Assembly (NCBI GenBank): GCA_963693315.1
Contig: OY856186.1
Coordinates: forward strand, 69,648,019-69,712,018
Origin: Diogma glabrata
Taxonomy: Eukaryota; Arthropoda; Insecta; Diptera; Cylindrotomidae
DNA: 64,000 nucleotides
Direction: 5' to 3'
Part shown: one piece after another, positions 48,911 to 61,309 of the stretch
How the letters are laid out: each line of letters begins with the position of its first letter
Position numbering within the stretch: the first letter of the stretch is position 1
Translations under genes and position numbers: made by a program
Notes under the pieces: generated by a model
The model's input: the letters and a program-made list of their open reading frames with translations, nothing else
Database searches by the model: none
Told to the model about the DNA's origin: nothing

Positions 48911-50617
48911 CATATTTTAAATGGAACGTTATAAACTCGATGAAAATGAATAATATACCTTTATTCGTAATGACATCTTCATTCGAATGATATTTGGGAT
49001 TTAAGTATTAAATACCGTAGAAATTTTCAGAAAAACATCAGTAGTCCATTCCACTTCGTAATCAAAACATCTAACCATGTACGACCCAATAATGTGGTCT
49101 TATTGAGTTTTCAGTTTTAATTACCCTGGGAAAAAATTGCTCTGATAAAATTTTAATTACACTGATAAAAATTTAATAAGATCTAAAGAAACTTCTTTAG
49201 ATATCGGCAAATCAACATTTTGGATTAAAGTAGATTCTTGTAGATGTAAGTTGCAATCTGCAAATATCTCTACTGTTATGCATGCATCTCAATATAGTGT
49301 CTCCACGTGTTTAAAGTTGTATCTTAACGGAAAACGGTTAGTTATTACGGAAAAAATTATGAAACTTTTTTTGAAAAGCAAAAATCTTTAAAATCACTAT
49401 AATGATAAAAGTTACTTGCATTGAAACTAAGGCAAGTTATAACAAAAATAAAGTCGTTTTCTATTCTTTTGTGGCATAAAAAGAAACGAAAATATCCCAT
49501 TTGAAACTAATCGTTACTCATGTACAATTTACTTTATATGTGTGCCAGTAATACATTCTAGAACTTTTACTGGTTTATGATGCTTAGATTTGAAAGACAT
49601 TAAGTTTAAATGGAAAAGAGCGTTTTTATCATTTCTCAAAAATTTTCATTTTTCTATTCAAACAACTCAAAAACTAATACTGATACGTAAAACTTGCTGA
49701 AGTGCAAAAATATAACTTAAAATTTTGCGATTTTATTTTTATAGCCTACAAATAAATGAAATACGGTCATTCGGAGTATGTGTTTGCATGCAAATAGCCA
49801 TCTTTTTTTATTTTAAAAATGAAGAACTTGAAAGAAATTTAATTTATACGATCTTGTAGCTCTTAAAACTCTCTGCCCCTTTCTGAGAGACCCGCTAGCT
49901 TACAATTTCAGCGAGATTTCGATAAAAATCAATCAATTCCTTCGCAAAAAAAATGTTCGTACTCTGATTTATATACATCATGTATTTTTTTTTTGAATTT
50001 TTGCGCACGAGAACTGCTGCAACATAGAGTATTTGGTAAGAAAAAAGACGCAGCTCGGCTCCGTAGCAGGGTCGTTACACCGGTTGACCCGTAGACCAAA
50101 AATTAAAATTTGTTCGAATATCTGTAAAAATTCATTATCAGACTCAAATAATTTTTTGTTTTAAGCTTCTAAAAAACTCTTTACTATGATTTCATCATTC
50201 ACATCAGCTACTGTTGTGATATGATCATCAATATTTAAAACTATTTTCACATTATACAAGCTATACAATCTTTGGATGTTTTGGAGAGTTTACTAAATCC
50301 TACGAAGTAATCACTATTTATAGTGTAGAGGAACATTTTTAAAAGGAAGATATTTAGACTTCATTATTTTTATTCATTTTGCAATGGGTTCCTCTACTTT
50401 GTAAAATTCACCCCATCTAATTGTTTTACATTTCTTTGCACAAACGACTATCTCAATTTTAATCGATTTCGTATAATCGAAAAAAAAAATGAGTAACTGA
50501 CCTAACCTTGTCAACTCTTCAAAACTCAAAAAAATTCCTGCACCGGAAACCCTTTTAAAAATGATTTTTTGTAATTCCAAATAAGGAAGGGGCGCACTAT
50601 GTAGCTGCTGAGTGGGC

Positions 50618-52243
50618 GAGATGGATTGCTCAATATTGTTCAAGTAGACTTCAACGCCAAAATTGGAACCGATAACACAGGAATGGAATCAGTTATGGGC
50701 AGGTTTGCGCTTGAATCAACTCGAAACAATAATGAAGATAGACTCGATAGATTGTTGTGTCACAGCCCAGCTATTCATGGGAGGCAGCAAATTCCCACAC
50801 AAAAACATACACAAATACACTTGGATTTCACCGAATGGGAAAACAAAGAACCAAATCGATCATGTTCTGGTTAGTAAGAAGTTTCTATCCTCCTTACAAG
50901 ACGTTAGAGCAAAACGAGGAGCAGACATACACTGCGAACATCAATTGGTAATAACAACATTCAAAATCAAACCAGCCGCTGTAAAACACGACAACAAGTT
51001 AAACCGGAAGAAAATCAATACAAACATTTATAGCCACAAAAACACAAACCGCATCTTCAAAGAATCGCTCCAGCTCAATCTACCAAACAACGAAACAATC
51101 AGACTTGATCAAAAGCGGAATCAAATTGAAAAGGCCTACGTAACAACTGCTACAGATATGCTCGGATACCAGGACAAGTCTCGAAATCCATGGATTAGTG
51201 ATGATACCTGGAATACAATCGAAGAGCATCGTCAGCTCAAAGTGCAACTCACCATCACCAAAGCACATCCGAAAACCGAACGAAGTATGAGATTACAGCT
51301 AAAAAGTGAAGAAGATGGCATGAAATGATCGTAGAAGATATACCGAAAACATTATCAAGACTGCGGAAACAGGAGCAGTAAATAGAAATATGCGCACACT
51401 ACACAAATTTGTGAGAAAGGTCACTAACAAATACACAAACACTCCACCAATAAAGGATGAATCTGGCCAAACCTTCACAACACATGAACAACAGCTAAAC
51501 AGATGAAAAGAATACTTTGAGGACAGCAAGAAAATGAAGGAAACTTGTACTCTCCGGATGACCACTGCAACGAAACTATCAACACCCATCCATCTACGGA
51601 ACGGAAAGTTAGAATTGCTATACAAAAACTGAAAAACGATAAAGCAGTTGGTACCGATAGCATACCAGCAGAAGTATTCAAGGCAGATGCAGCTATAACA
51701 GCTGAAGTTTTAACACCAATATTAGCTGATGTCTGGAACAATGGTAAAATACCAACCAAATGGAAATAGGGTTTAACCATAACAGTTCCAAAGAAAGGTG
51801 ATCTAAGAAAATGTAAAAACTGGAGTGGTATATCCCTACTTAATACCACTATGAAAGTATTAGCAATGATCAACGAATTAGCGAATCAATGAATTAGCAC
51901 AATCCGTATTATCATAGAACAATCAAACGAATGGAATTCACCACTGCATCTCCTCTTCGTGGACTTCGAACGTGCCTTCGACTCAATTAATAGAAGCGCG
52001 ATACGGGAGCCACTTGGTGAAATGGGCATCCCGAAGAAAATAATTGACCTAATCAAGGAAATATATCAGGATGCTGGAAACAGAATAGAATACAAAGGAC
52101 AGCAAAGTGATAAACACTACAACCATCAAGGAGTGAGACAAGACTATGTACTATCCGCACTACTATTCCTAATAGTACTAGACAGTATCATGCGAAAGCT
52201 TGACGATAAATGTTCAATGGAACACAACAAGAGAACTCAATGA
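50618..52243 (+). pseudogene. RTE-type LINE remnant: endonuclease tail and partial RT
   Basis: Translation across several frames gives, in order, VDFNAKIGTDNTG (endonuclease core near 50638) and PNGKTKNQIDHVLVSKKF followed by DVRAKRGADIHCEHQLVI (endonuclease C-terminus). A linker with NPWISDDTWN comes next, then KLKNDKAVGTDSIPAEVFKA, IPTKWK and VPKKGDLRKCKNW (RT). Last come FVDFERAFDSINR and GVRQDYV. The endonuclease wording (GDFNAK.G, NQIDH) and the C-terminal wording at 53985-54640 are characteristic of RTE elements. The 5' end is missing and the frame is broken at least four times. It lies in the chn intron in the same orientation as the gene. Confidence 0.85.
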
Positions 52244-52251
52244 TCTAGAAC

Positions 52252-52330
52252 AGTGGTTCTTAACCTTTTAGTAGTCGCGGCGCGGCCTCTTATAATAAAA
52301 TATTCTCCCGTTCATCAAACTTCCTTTAAC
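52252..52330 (+). repeat. hAT-like terminus inside the RTE remnant
   Basis: CAGTGGTTCTTAACCTTTTA followed by GTCGCGGCGCGGCCTC is the typical start of many animal hAT-type MITEs. It falls exactly where the RTE homology stops. I could not find the matching right terminus before the RTE homology resumes near 53985, so the insertion is incomplete or rearranged. Confidence 0.55.
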
Positions 52331-53539
52331 GTAATTTAATTATCATTAATATTCATTTTAAAATAATGAACTTATTGACATACTATGATGACAATAATTA
52401 ATTGATAATTTGTAAATACAGAATTTTATTTACAAAAGAGTCCACATCACTACCTTGACATCACTGGAGTATAACAATGCCGTTTATCGACAACAAATTT
52501 GTGCATAAGCCTATACGAAAAACAGTTTACAAGAAATACCTACTTGTAAGGGCAAAATGTACAGTGGGTGATTTCGATAGTACGAATAATACTTATTTAA
52601 AAATATTAGTTTTTATTTCATACCCCTGAGACTGCGTGCCAATTGCTGCTAATGTTGTACATACTTAACCTGCTAAACCTACATTCTTCAGATCTGGTCG
52701 ATAATTATTCATTCTGAATGTATAGAAAAAGAATCATGGTGAACATGGTATCTGGGGATATCCAAAAATTATGATTTAAGTTGTGGGATCCAATGCTAAA
52801 CATGCTGATTTGGTCATAAAAAACCAATGTACTCAACTATTTATTTGACTAAATCAACATCTTTTTTTCTAAATGCATAATTGTAAAGAAATGTGTGCTT
52901 TTATCAAAATCTAAAAATCTTATTCTTCCATTTAAATAAATCAAATATCTGTGGTTCGCATACAAAGGTTTCTTCAAACACGATTATGGTTTTATATTTT
53001 TATTTCGTTGTGGAAAACGAAAAACCCGTTTCGCTTTTTCGATATGTTCCATCAAATGCAATTAATATTGTATTTCTTTGTAAGAAATATTTGCAAAATT
53101 CAAAAGTGTACGATAAATTGGTTAATTATCTTATTTAACAGAGGGATCTCGTTTCCTCAGTCTTCTGCTGTCAAATATTAAGTTCATTATATGGAAAATG
53201 CAAATAAATCTTTTTAATTTGTTTTTGGAATGTTATTAAATTAAATAATTTGTATGTTCTTTATCAAATCCACGATTATCAGTAATTATTTGAGATAATT
53301 TGGAAGCATTAAAAAAGCGATCTTGTATTTCGAAACGATCTTTTACTTGATTTATAATGAATAACACCAAGTACGACAGTGGCCATTTTTACTGTCGAAG
53401 TAGTCTTCATTTAGGTAAGATATGCCATTTGTTTCTGTAGATATTTTCCACATGTAGCAACCAGTTTTTGATGATTTGATTGTTTTTATTTTAGTTGGTC
53501 AACGGGGTTGATCTGTGAACGCCAATTGCCAAATTCTGC
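52331..53539. other. Insert within the RTE remnant, unidentified
   Basis: AT-rich sequence with no domain in its ORFs (for example 52893-53138). It probably belongs to whatever disrupted the RTE element. Confidence 0.4.
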
Positions 53540-53890
53540 AATTGACATACAAACGTGAGATATGACATACCACTGGCCCTAGCAGTGAGAGGATGACAAC
53601 CGCTAGGATAACTCGTATGTCAGTCAGCAGCAACGACTGGAGTACTTAGGTTTCTCACACGTACTGATCAAATTTTTATCTACAGCTGCAACTGACGAAC
53701 CCGCGTGCTGACCTTGGTCCCTGCTAGTCAATCATATGGTTTAATTCCACTGGCAATAGCCGTAAGATATCACTAGGCAAGATGATCTTATGGATGTTGG
53801 CGGATGAACTCTATTCAGTCAATGGTAGCATCTTCAATCTTAGCTATGCAATATTCCTTGAAGATGGCACGTTATTGCCTGCTCAAGAAT
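53540..53890. repeat. Dispersed repeat family D, inverted pair (copies 4 and 5)
   Basis: 53690-53890 is the reverse complement of copy 1 at 7480-7715 over most of its length (shared GGCGGATGAACT, CAATGGTAGCATC, ATCTTAGCTA, ATATTCCTT). 53540-53660 contains further family phrases, including a plus-orientation GACTGGAGTAC and an ACTCGTATGTCA block. The two pieces lie head to head. Confidence 0.7.
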
Positions 53891-53984
53891 ACGACGGAAG
53901 GAAACAAACTTAGCAAACTGTTAGTAATTAAAGTATTTATTGAAAAATAAGTAAGTACACATTTGTACCCACCCCTACATTTAA

Positions 53985-54640
53985 AATACACGGATCGTAA
54001 GTACATCGATCGTCATCAATAATATACAAGGCGAGGATGGCGATAAATTTGTGTAACTTAATTGTGCTGTAGCAAAAACAGGTGGAACTGGAGAAAATAT
54101 TGATCAACGCATTAACAAGGCCAGAAATACATTTAACATGCTCCATATGATCTGGAATGCGTTCGTCATGTCAAGAAAAACAAAGTTACGAATGTTCAAT
54201 GCATGTGTAAAGTCAGTACTGCTGTATGGATGTTAAACCTGGAAGCATACACAGAAGATTACAAATCAACTACATGTGTTTGTGAACAAATGCTAAAGAC
54301 GATTGATCAAATGCTTCTGGCCTAATACAATCAGTAACGAAGAACTTCTACGAAAAACAGAGCAAATAGACATTGAGTCCGATATAAGATAAAGGAAATG
54401 GAGATGGATATGACACACACTGAGAAAACCAGCTGAAGATGTTACAAAGATGTCCCTAGAGTGGAATCCACAAGGCAAAAGAAGGGTGGGAAGAACAGTG
54501 AAAAATTGGGTGAAAACGGTGCTGGTAGACGCAAAACAAATTGGCAAAACATGGGGAGAGTTAAAAGTGATTGCTCCAAATAGAGTTAGAAGGTCCAGTC
54601 TAGTAGACGCCCTATGCTCCTAAAATGGAGATACAGAAGA
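53985..54640 (+). pseudogene. RTE-type LINE remnant: ORF C-terminus
   Basis: RTE homology resumes with GGTGENIDQRINKARNTFNM near 54092 and SRKTKLRMFNACVKSVLLYG near 54173. A TQKITNQLHVFVNKC block follows near 54250, then RKWRWI...HTLRKPAEDVTKMSL at 54397 onward. A terminal WNPQGKRRVGRTVKNWV, KTWGEL and SLVDALCS block ends at about 54621. Stops interrupt it. Together with 50618-52243 it represents one insertion whose middle, including the catalytic RT box, has been replaced by about 1.7 kb of other sequence. Confidence 0.87.
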
Positions 54641-55957
54641 AAAAAAACGTAGCTGTTGAAAAGTCGGACGTTTTTGCAGCGCTTCGATAATAGTGTTCCG
54701 ATTTTAGAACAAGAAGAGAAGGAGACTGATAATGACGATATTTCTCATGAGAATTCATTTTTCTTAATATTAATGAAAAATACTTAAATGTATTGTAAAA
54801 TTAAAAAAAGAAAACAAATTCGTCGCCTGTAAATAACCTTTTTTGTGGTAGTGGTTTATATTATGAAAAATAAAAAATAGTATTTCAGAATATCGAACTT
54901 TTTATACAACTCATGTAATCTTTATTCCGCTCTGTTAAGTTTTAATTTGTAGTTTAATAAGTTTTGACCATAAGCGGTAGTTTTCATCCCTAAAACGGTA
55001 CTTAGCTAACATTATTATGGTGACACTCACCTTCAATCTTAGATTTTATTGTGTGAGCTTCAGTTATTGTTGTTATGCTATTCACAACCTTTGCATGCTA
55101 TCTGGAGCATCCTTATATTTCCTACATCGCATATGCATACACTTTTGTATTGATTTGGATTAAAACTTCGATAACTGTGAAAGTGACTTTGACTTTTACT
55201 TCTAGTTGAGATGGAATTTCCACTTAACTAACTTTTTCTTCGACGGAATGGAACGTAACCGGTTTTGATTTGTGACATAATTCTCTTGACGTACTGAACC
55301 CTGTGGAGTGGAGTTTAGGGTTTTTGTTCCTTTATTAAAGATCTCCGAAGTAAAAACCGTTTTTCAATACTCTTTAAACTTAATATCACTTATTATATCT
55401 TGCGTTATATAGATTTTTCTCTCAAACCAACAATGAAATTGCCGGTCGTCCAATAAATCTTCAAACTTCAGCATCGTCCAATAAATCTTTAAACTTGCTC
55501 GTTTGACTACCTTCTTCAAACCAACAATAAAATCAGCTTGAACAATGCCTTTATTTTTTTGTTTTGAAAACTTCAAACGTTTCATACTTTTTTGTTAACG
55601 CTTGAACTGCAATCCTCCCTCCTTAAGAATTGTAATAATTTCGTTAATTTTTTTTTCATTAATTAAAAAAATTAAGGGGGCTCATACTCCATAAAATTAT
55701 CGCCTGGGAGAAATTCAATGAATGAAATTATTTCCAGTTTTACAATCGTATAGGCACGTTTTTTAACTTTACCTTAAACTAGACTATGTGTTTTCTTGCA
55801 TCTCCTATTCAATAAATTTCCGTCGAGCTATGCATTTTAGTCAAAACAAGATGACTTTTATTCATCTGTTATGCAGGTAAAAGATTTGTTCAGATACTGA
55901 TTGCTATTCGTGAATTCTTCGTCGTCAATTAATAGTAGATTCTTGTAAGAGTTGAAA

Positions 55958-56046
55958 ATGGTGGCAATTCCTAACGAGGATGAAGTTTCACGGAACGAGC
56001 GAAGCGAGTAGAGGGAATCATCTGAGTAAAGAATTGCCGTCATCCT
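55958..56046. repeat. Hairpin with GC-rich core (copy 4)
   Basis: GGTGGCAATTC (about 55961) pairs with GAATTGCCGTC (about 56031), and GATGAAGTTTC pairs loosely with GGGAATCATC. The core is ACGGAACGAGCGAAGCGAGT (55990-56009). It lies inside the chn intron. Confidence 0.6.
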
Positions 56047-58008
56047 ATGCGAATACAAGATGCTATTTTATCCACGGCTGCAAAATATTTCGAATAATTT
56101 CCAGTTTGGCTGCTAAAGTTTTTATCACCATAATGAAATACACCATAGACAGCATAGAAAAACAAAATCAAATATCTAAAGGTTAGAATGATAACCATAT
56201 ATAAAATAAAAATTTAACAGAAAATGTTATATTTTATTTTATATTTTATATATGTATTATTCTCGTTAAGATTTGATTTTATTAGGGGAATATTTAATAA
56301 ACTATAGAACTATTGAAGAATGTAACGATCGCGTTACATTCTAAAAATCTTTTGATTTTATCAAACTTCGACAGTAAAATGAGAACTGAGCTTTTACAAT
56401 GGTTAACAATCTTATACAATTCAGATAAAGATAATACACAGGGAACGCGTTTGTTATCATTTTTTCATTGTGTTTTCTCCAAATATTACGCAAATAAATG
56501 CTTGAAACGATTTACTTTACATGCTGAAATCTGTTTTTTGACATACATACATTTAATTTGCTGTTTAAATTTGAGCTAGAAGAATTACCAATTACCAATT
56601 GTCTTTCATTGTGCTGAGCGCGGATCACGTGTTTAGAATTTTTTTCATTGATTTTTTTTTTCAAATGTTACCCAAACGAATGTTAGAGAGAGACCGTAAT
56701 TAGTATTTGTTCACTAGCTGAATTCTGTTGTTGACATACGTAAATTTAATCTCTGTTTGCATTTTATCTCTCTATAGTTCAAAACCTAAACGTATTTTAT
56801 CAAAAGTTGAAGGTTTGTCTTACATGTTTAAATGCTAAGAATGATAAAAATTAAGGTTCGTGTTCTTGCTCTATTTCTATCCTAACTGCGTAAATACCTT
56901 TAGATTGAAATTAAAATTCTGGTTTTCACATTAATGCAAAACTCTGAAAACTTACAATGTTGCAAATAAAAACGATGTACATTTAAGGAACAGAAGTTTA
57001 TATAATCAAACAACTCTGCCTTTTAACATAAATATTATAACGCCGAATCTAAACAGAATGTTTATTTAATTTTTTTTCCTGCGACAATTGACAATTTCCT
57101 GGAAGCGTGTGATAAGAATATGCCGATTTCGAATAGTATTTTACAGATAATTAATGAGCTTCTTTGATCTTTATGTGAATTTAGAGCAGACATTCTTGAA
57201 TTTAAAAAACGTGTTTCGGTTATTTGGTATCTCTAATACTTTTCATCTAGTTTTGAACACTCCACTTCAGGAATATCCACTTCAGATCCTTGTATAATTT
57301 TTTATGCTGGGTTAAAAACTGATTACCAAAATATAATTACTATAATAAGATAACCCTACTAAAAAGAATTGCCAAACATAAAGATATCTGTACACTAACA
57401 CAAGTCAAACATATTTTTCTTGTAAAATAAATGAAGAATTAATTTTACCTGTTTTTCGTAAAACCATTTCCTTATTATTCAATTTCAACACAGCGAACAA
57501 ATTTCACCATGTTTTAATATAGTAATATCACAATCATATAAGTACATAAATTCATCAAAAAAAGTATGTACAATTTCAAAAACTCTAAAAATTGGAAAAC
57601 AACATATTTTCCTGTATACACGTATTAGTAAGTCAATATACCCAATCATCTCATTTTGGCAAATAACGTTTCTCTGGTGTGCAATAAATCTTTTTATTTT
57701 TTCCGTTTTTTTAAGAACAACAAACCAATGCTAAACTATTTCATTCTAAATTAAGATTTTTAAACAAAATATGTTAAAATTATCATCTCTTGCTCTAAAA
57801 TTAAATTCAAGATATAAAAAATGAACGAAAGAAGAATTTTCCATCACGTTGTTGTTAAATTAAAATTATTTTGATGTTTTATTATATAATAATAGATTAG
57901 ATAAAATAAAGTAATTGACTCCAAATGTATAAGAACATAACATTCGAATGACATTGAAAATACGTATAGTACAATCCAATATATAATCTGTTTTTTTTTT
58001 CTTTGCAG

Positions 58009-60062
58009 ATTTGGCCATACATGCCAATTTTTGCCAACAACGATGATGTGACCATTAGAAACGACAACAACGAGGCATCTGAAACAAACATTTTACAAAA
58101 TATAAATCATCCAAATATGACTACACTTTTTCCAACTTCATTATCTATATATAACAAAAATGATACACTGGAAATACCAAAACCAGATATACCAACTGAT
58201 CAACAAAACGAACCATCAGCTCGTAAACCTAAACGACCGATTCCAAATCTCATTCCAATAAACTTTAACAGTTTAAATACCAGTGGTAGTTGTAGTACAA
58301 CAAATAATAACAACTCTTCAACCAATGCTCCTACTACTTCAATAAACAGCCATAACGAAAGTGTAAATAATGCCTTAAATTTATCAATAAAAAAAGAACA
58401 AGCTTCTTCGTCAATTTATTCTGTTGATGATGGAAATACGTTATCCATTAACGAACAAAATTTTTCAAAACCAAACAATTTTGAAGAAATTGAAAAAGTG
58501 ATTCAGAAATCATTAAAAGATTTTGCCTTATTTTTCGGTAATCAACAAAATCTTCATAATCTACAAAATATTCAAAACTACCAATCAAGTGAATCAGAAC
58601 GTAACTCTCCATCTTCGATGACATCACAATCATCGTTGATTAATAAAAAAAAATCAAATATAAGTTTTTATGATAAATTGAAAGAAAAATCAGTTGCTGG
58701 TCTAACTGATCCGGATAAACTATTGTGTCGATGTGGGCATATATCGAAATGTTTATCCGAATCGATAATTCATAAAAAGTCATGTGAAGGACGTTTAGAT
58801 AATTCAGATGGAGCTATGAATGTAAATGTACCGACAATAATCAGCTCAACACGTTGTCAGTATTGTCGACATCGTTGTAAGTCGAGTGCTGATTTGATGA
58901 TACATTTACAAACATGTAGCGAGGTTCAGAGTAATTTAGATTCAGTTGAATCGTGCTCGGAAACAACAGGTGGAAATAATAAAAATACATTTCACGATGA
59001 AGAAGGGGATGATGAGGAAGAAGATGATGATGATTCAATGGATGAAGCGTTAATTGATAACCCAAATGAACCACATCCAATGGAAAATGTTGTATTTGTT
59101 TGGAATAAACGTCCGCAAAATGATGGAAAATCATCAAATATGGATTTGTCCTTAGACGACAGTGATAAGGATCTGAAAGAAACTGATAAAGATGATAAAT
59201 CTGATTTAACCGATATCGATGAAGCTAATTTAAAAGAATCTCATAATGAATCGAATAAACATTATTTTGCCATTGAAACAGCCCCCGGTTATGGGGAAGT
59301 AACGAAAGAAATTAAATCATCTGAACAAGTAACAAATTTTTCATTAAAACGAGTTTTTAAATGTCCTCAATGCGCATTCTGGGCATCAACAGCGTCACGA
59401 TTTCATGTTCATATTGTCGGTCATTTAAATCAGAAACCTTTCGAATGCTCATTGTGTTCGTATCGTTCGAATTGGAGATGGGATATAACCAAACATATTC
59501 GACTAAAGACTATTCGTGATCCAAATCATGAAAACGCTAAAGTGTTAATGAATGATGAAACCGGCCGCCGAAATTATACAAAATACAATAAGTATATAAC
59601 CTTAATGAAGGTTACGGCGGAAAATAATGACACAAAATATTTAAAATCGGGTGACATTTCAATTTTGAATCAAGACGAACCGATTTGTGTTGATAGTGAA
59701 AATAGTGGTGGAAAGAATAATAATTTAATGTATACAATTTCTGGAAATTTGTCATCACCACCATCCACGTCATCATCTCCATTATCAACATCGCAGAATA
59801 ATGTTTCTAATATTAATAGCAGCACCGAGAATATCATAATAAATAACAACAGTAGTAATAATTCAATGAACAATAATCTAACGATCAGTAATACATCATC
59901 GCATGATGAAACAAGTGGCAATGATATGCATGAAATAAATAATTCAATATTAACAAACGCATTAAGTCAAACTGGTACATCGCCAAGTGATACAAATAAA
60001 AATGAAGATGTGAATGACAAAAAGAAGACGACCAACTTTAAGTGCAAAAAATGCAATTTTAG
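58009..60062 (+). CDS. chn: charlatan orthologue, second coding exon (684 codons plus 2 nt)
   Basis: It continues the frame from 47917. Ser/Asn-rich stretches occupy the N-terminal third. Two finger-like modules, LCRCGHISKC...HKKSC and RCQYCRHRC...HLQTC, fall at about 239-305 of the exon; both end in Cys, so the second reads as C2HC and the first is degenerate. A strongly acidic run (GDDEEEDDDDSMDE) follows. Next come the signature fingers FKCPQCAFWASTASRFHVHI...GH and FECSLCSYRSNWRWDITKHI with the flank ETGRRNYTKYNKYITLMKV, the most diagnostic chn segment here. The exon ends inside a last finger (FKCKKCNF) at the donor AG/GTAAGA (GT at 60063-60064, phase 2). The gene therefore continues to the right. 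The ATG at 58003 lies in the intron and is not the start. Confidence 0.87.
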
Positions 60063-60359
60063 GTAAGAAAAATCATAAATTTTATTTAAATATTTTTTTC
60101 ATATGTGGTTATTCTAAACAAAACTTGTTCCATTATTAATTCTGCACTAACGGCAGGTTAGCGATTGTATACGTCGACAGGGAACCGGAAGTTCAAGTTT
60201 ATTAATACGACTGTAATCATTTCTTGGAAGTATAATATATAAAATTTATCTGTTATATCGGCATATGGTTCACCAATTAACTAATGTCGAATCCTTTTCA
60301 CTTAGAACCATAAAATAAACTGATGTAAATAAAAAACTACGTTCTATTCACTCAAAATA
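60063..60359 (+). other. chn: chn intron start
   Basis: Begins with donor GTAAGA. Nothing else is recognised in this segment. The intron continues beyond the window through the repeats described next. Confidence 0.75.
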
Positions 60360-60492
60360 GTATATTACATATCTAGAGTTGTAAATAGCATTTTACATGC
60401 GAGGGAAAATTTTGCGCACGAGACGCGTAGCGTCGAGTGCAGTATCTTCACGAGCATGGAAAATGCTTTACAACTCGAGATTTGTTATATAC
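60360..60492. repeat. Hairpin with GC-rich core (copy 5)
   Basis: GTATATTACA pairs with TGTTATATAC, GAGTTGTAAA with TTTACAACTC, and CATTTTACATGC with GCATGGAAAATG. The core CACGAGACGCGTAGCGTCGA (60417-60436), followed by GTG, is nearly identical to the core at 650-673. Confidence 0.85.
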
Positions 60493-60664
60493 TTTTCCTA
60501 CGACTTTGTTTTAATGCCCAAACGCATATAATTATTTGAAAAAATGAACTCCTAATTATAAATTAAATACAAATAGTTTACAAATTGTGGTAGGCTTTGC
60601 ATTATTCTGTGTCAAAATGAATTGAAATATTTAATTTTTAAAAATCAAATTTTTCTTTTTATTA

Positions 60665-60730
60665 AAAGCGTGCGGTAATATATATATGAAAATCCATTAC
60701 CGCACGCTTTTTTTTACTTACCGCACGCTA
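60665..60730. repeat. Short perfect hairpin AAAGCGTGCGGTAAT
   Basis: AAAGCGTGCGGTAAT at about 60665 and ATTACCGCACGCTTT at about 60695 form a 15-bp perfect stem with a short AT loop. A third half-copy, TTACCGCACGCTAT, follows at about 60719. Confidence 0.85.
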
Positions 60731-60824
60731 TTTAAAATAATCAATTTACATGTCATGGATAGTGTGATGTAATTTATAATTTACTGTGATAGGAGAAGGA
60801 AAAACAATTTTTTTCGATTTACAT

Positions 60825-61300
60825 CAATAAAAAAAGTCGGACAAGTGCGAATATAACTCGCTCGTCGAGGGTTCCGTGTATATATTATTCTACGAGAATA
60901 GTTCTTCTCGAAAATTACAAAAAAAATTGTTTTGCACTACAAAAAAATCACCTTTCATATGACACCCCACTTCACATGATCAAAAATAATTTTTTTTCGA
61001 AATTTCTACTTTAAACCCCCTCCAATGAACATTTGAAATTATAACAACCAAAACAAAAAAAACGGTTTTTTATGCGAATTTCCTACAACCGTGAATTTTT
61101 TTTAATTTTTCCTTTTGTAATGTTCGAAGTTAAGGGGGGGAGGGGAGGGGGGGGGGGGGCAATCGTTTTTGGCAATAACTCAAAAACCAAGCAGTCGAAA
61201 ATTCATTGAAATTTTTTTGAAATATTTACATCTTTTTCGATTTTTTTAATCCAAACTCGATTCCTTAAAAAAATTTTGTTTTACTATCCCCTTATCTATG
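60825..61300 (+). repeat. Interspersed repeat with GTCGGACAAGTGCGA lead and G-rich tract
   Basis: AGTCGGACAAGTGCGAATAT, then ACTCGCTCGTCGAGGGTTCC, then CACCTTTCATATGACACCCC is wording I have seen in repeats of several insect orders. A poly-G tract lies at 61134-61160. The superfamily is not known to me. It merges at about 61310 with the family P array. Confidence 0.55.
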
Positions 61301-61309
61301 TCCATAAGA

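Larger units (their letters stand above)
47918..58008 (+). other. chn: chn intron, 10,091 bp, with retrotransposon debris
   Basis: It is bounded by donor GTGAGT at 47918 and acceptor T(10)CTTTGCAG ending at 58008, phase 0 on both sides. It contains a gypsy RT fragment (minus), a broken RTE LINE (plus), a hAT-like terminus, family D repeat copies and a hairpin. I see no alternative exon. The stretches 48000-48460, 48920-50600, 54650-55950 and 56060-57960 are AT-rich and otherwise featureless. Confidence 0.85.

Noticed and set aside
50374..50643. 89-codon minus ORF before the RTE remnant
   Set aside because: No recognisable domain, overlaps the start of RTE homology on the other strand; probably chance.
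55364..55585. 73-codon minus ORF
   Set aside because: Built on a short internal repeat (two copies of a CAATAAATCTTCAAACTT-like block); no domain.
58003..58008. ATG at 58003 as the start of a separate zinc-finger gene
   Set aside because: It lies inside the polypyrimidine-AG acceptor; phase 0 splicing from 47917 gives a continuous chn protein.
58448..59921. Minus-strand ORFs within the large chn exon
   Set aside because: Antisense shadows of a zinc-finger coding exon with verified splice sites.
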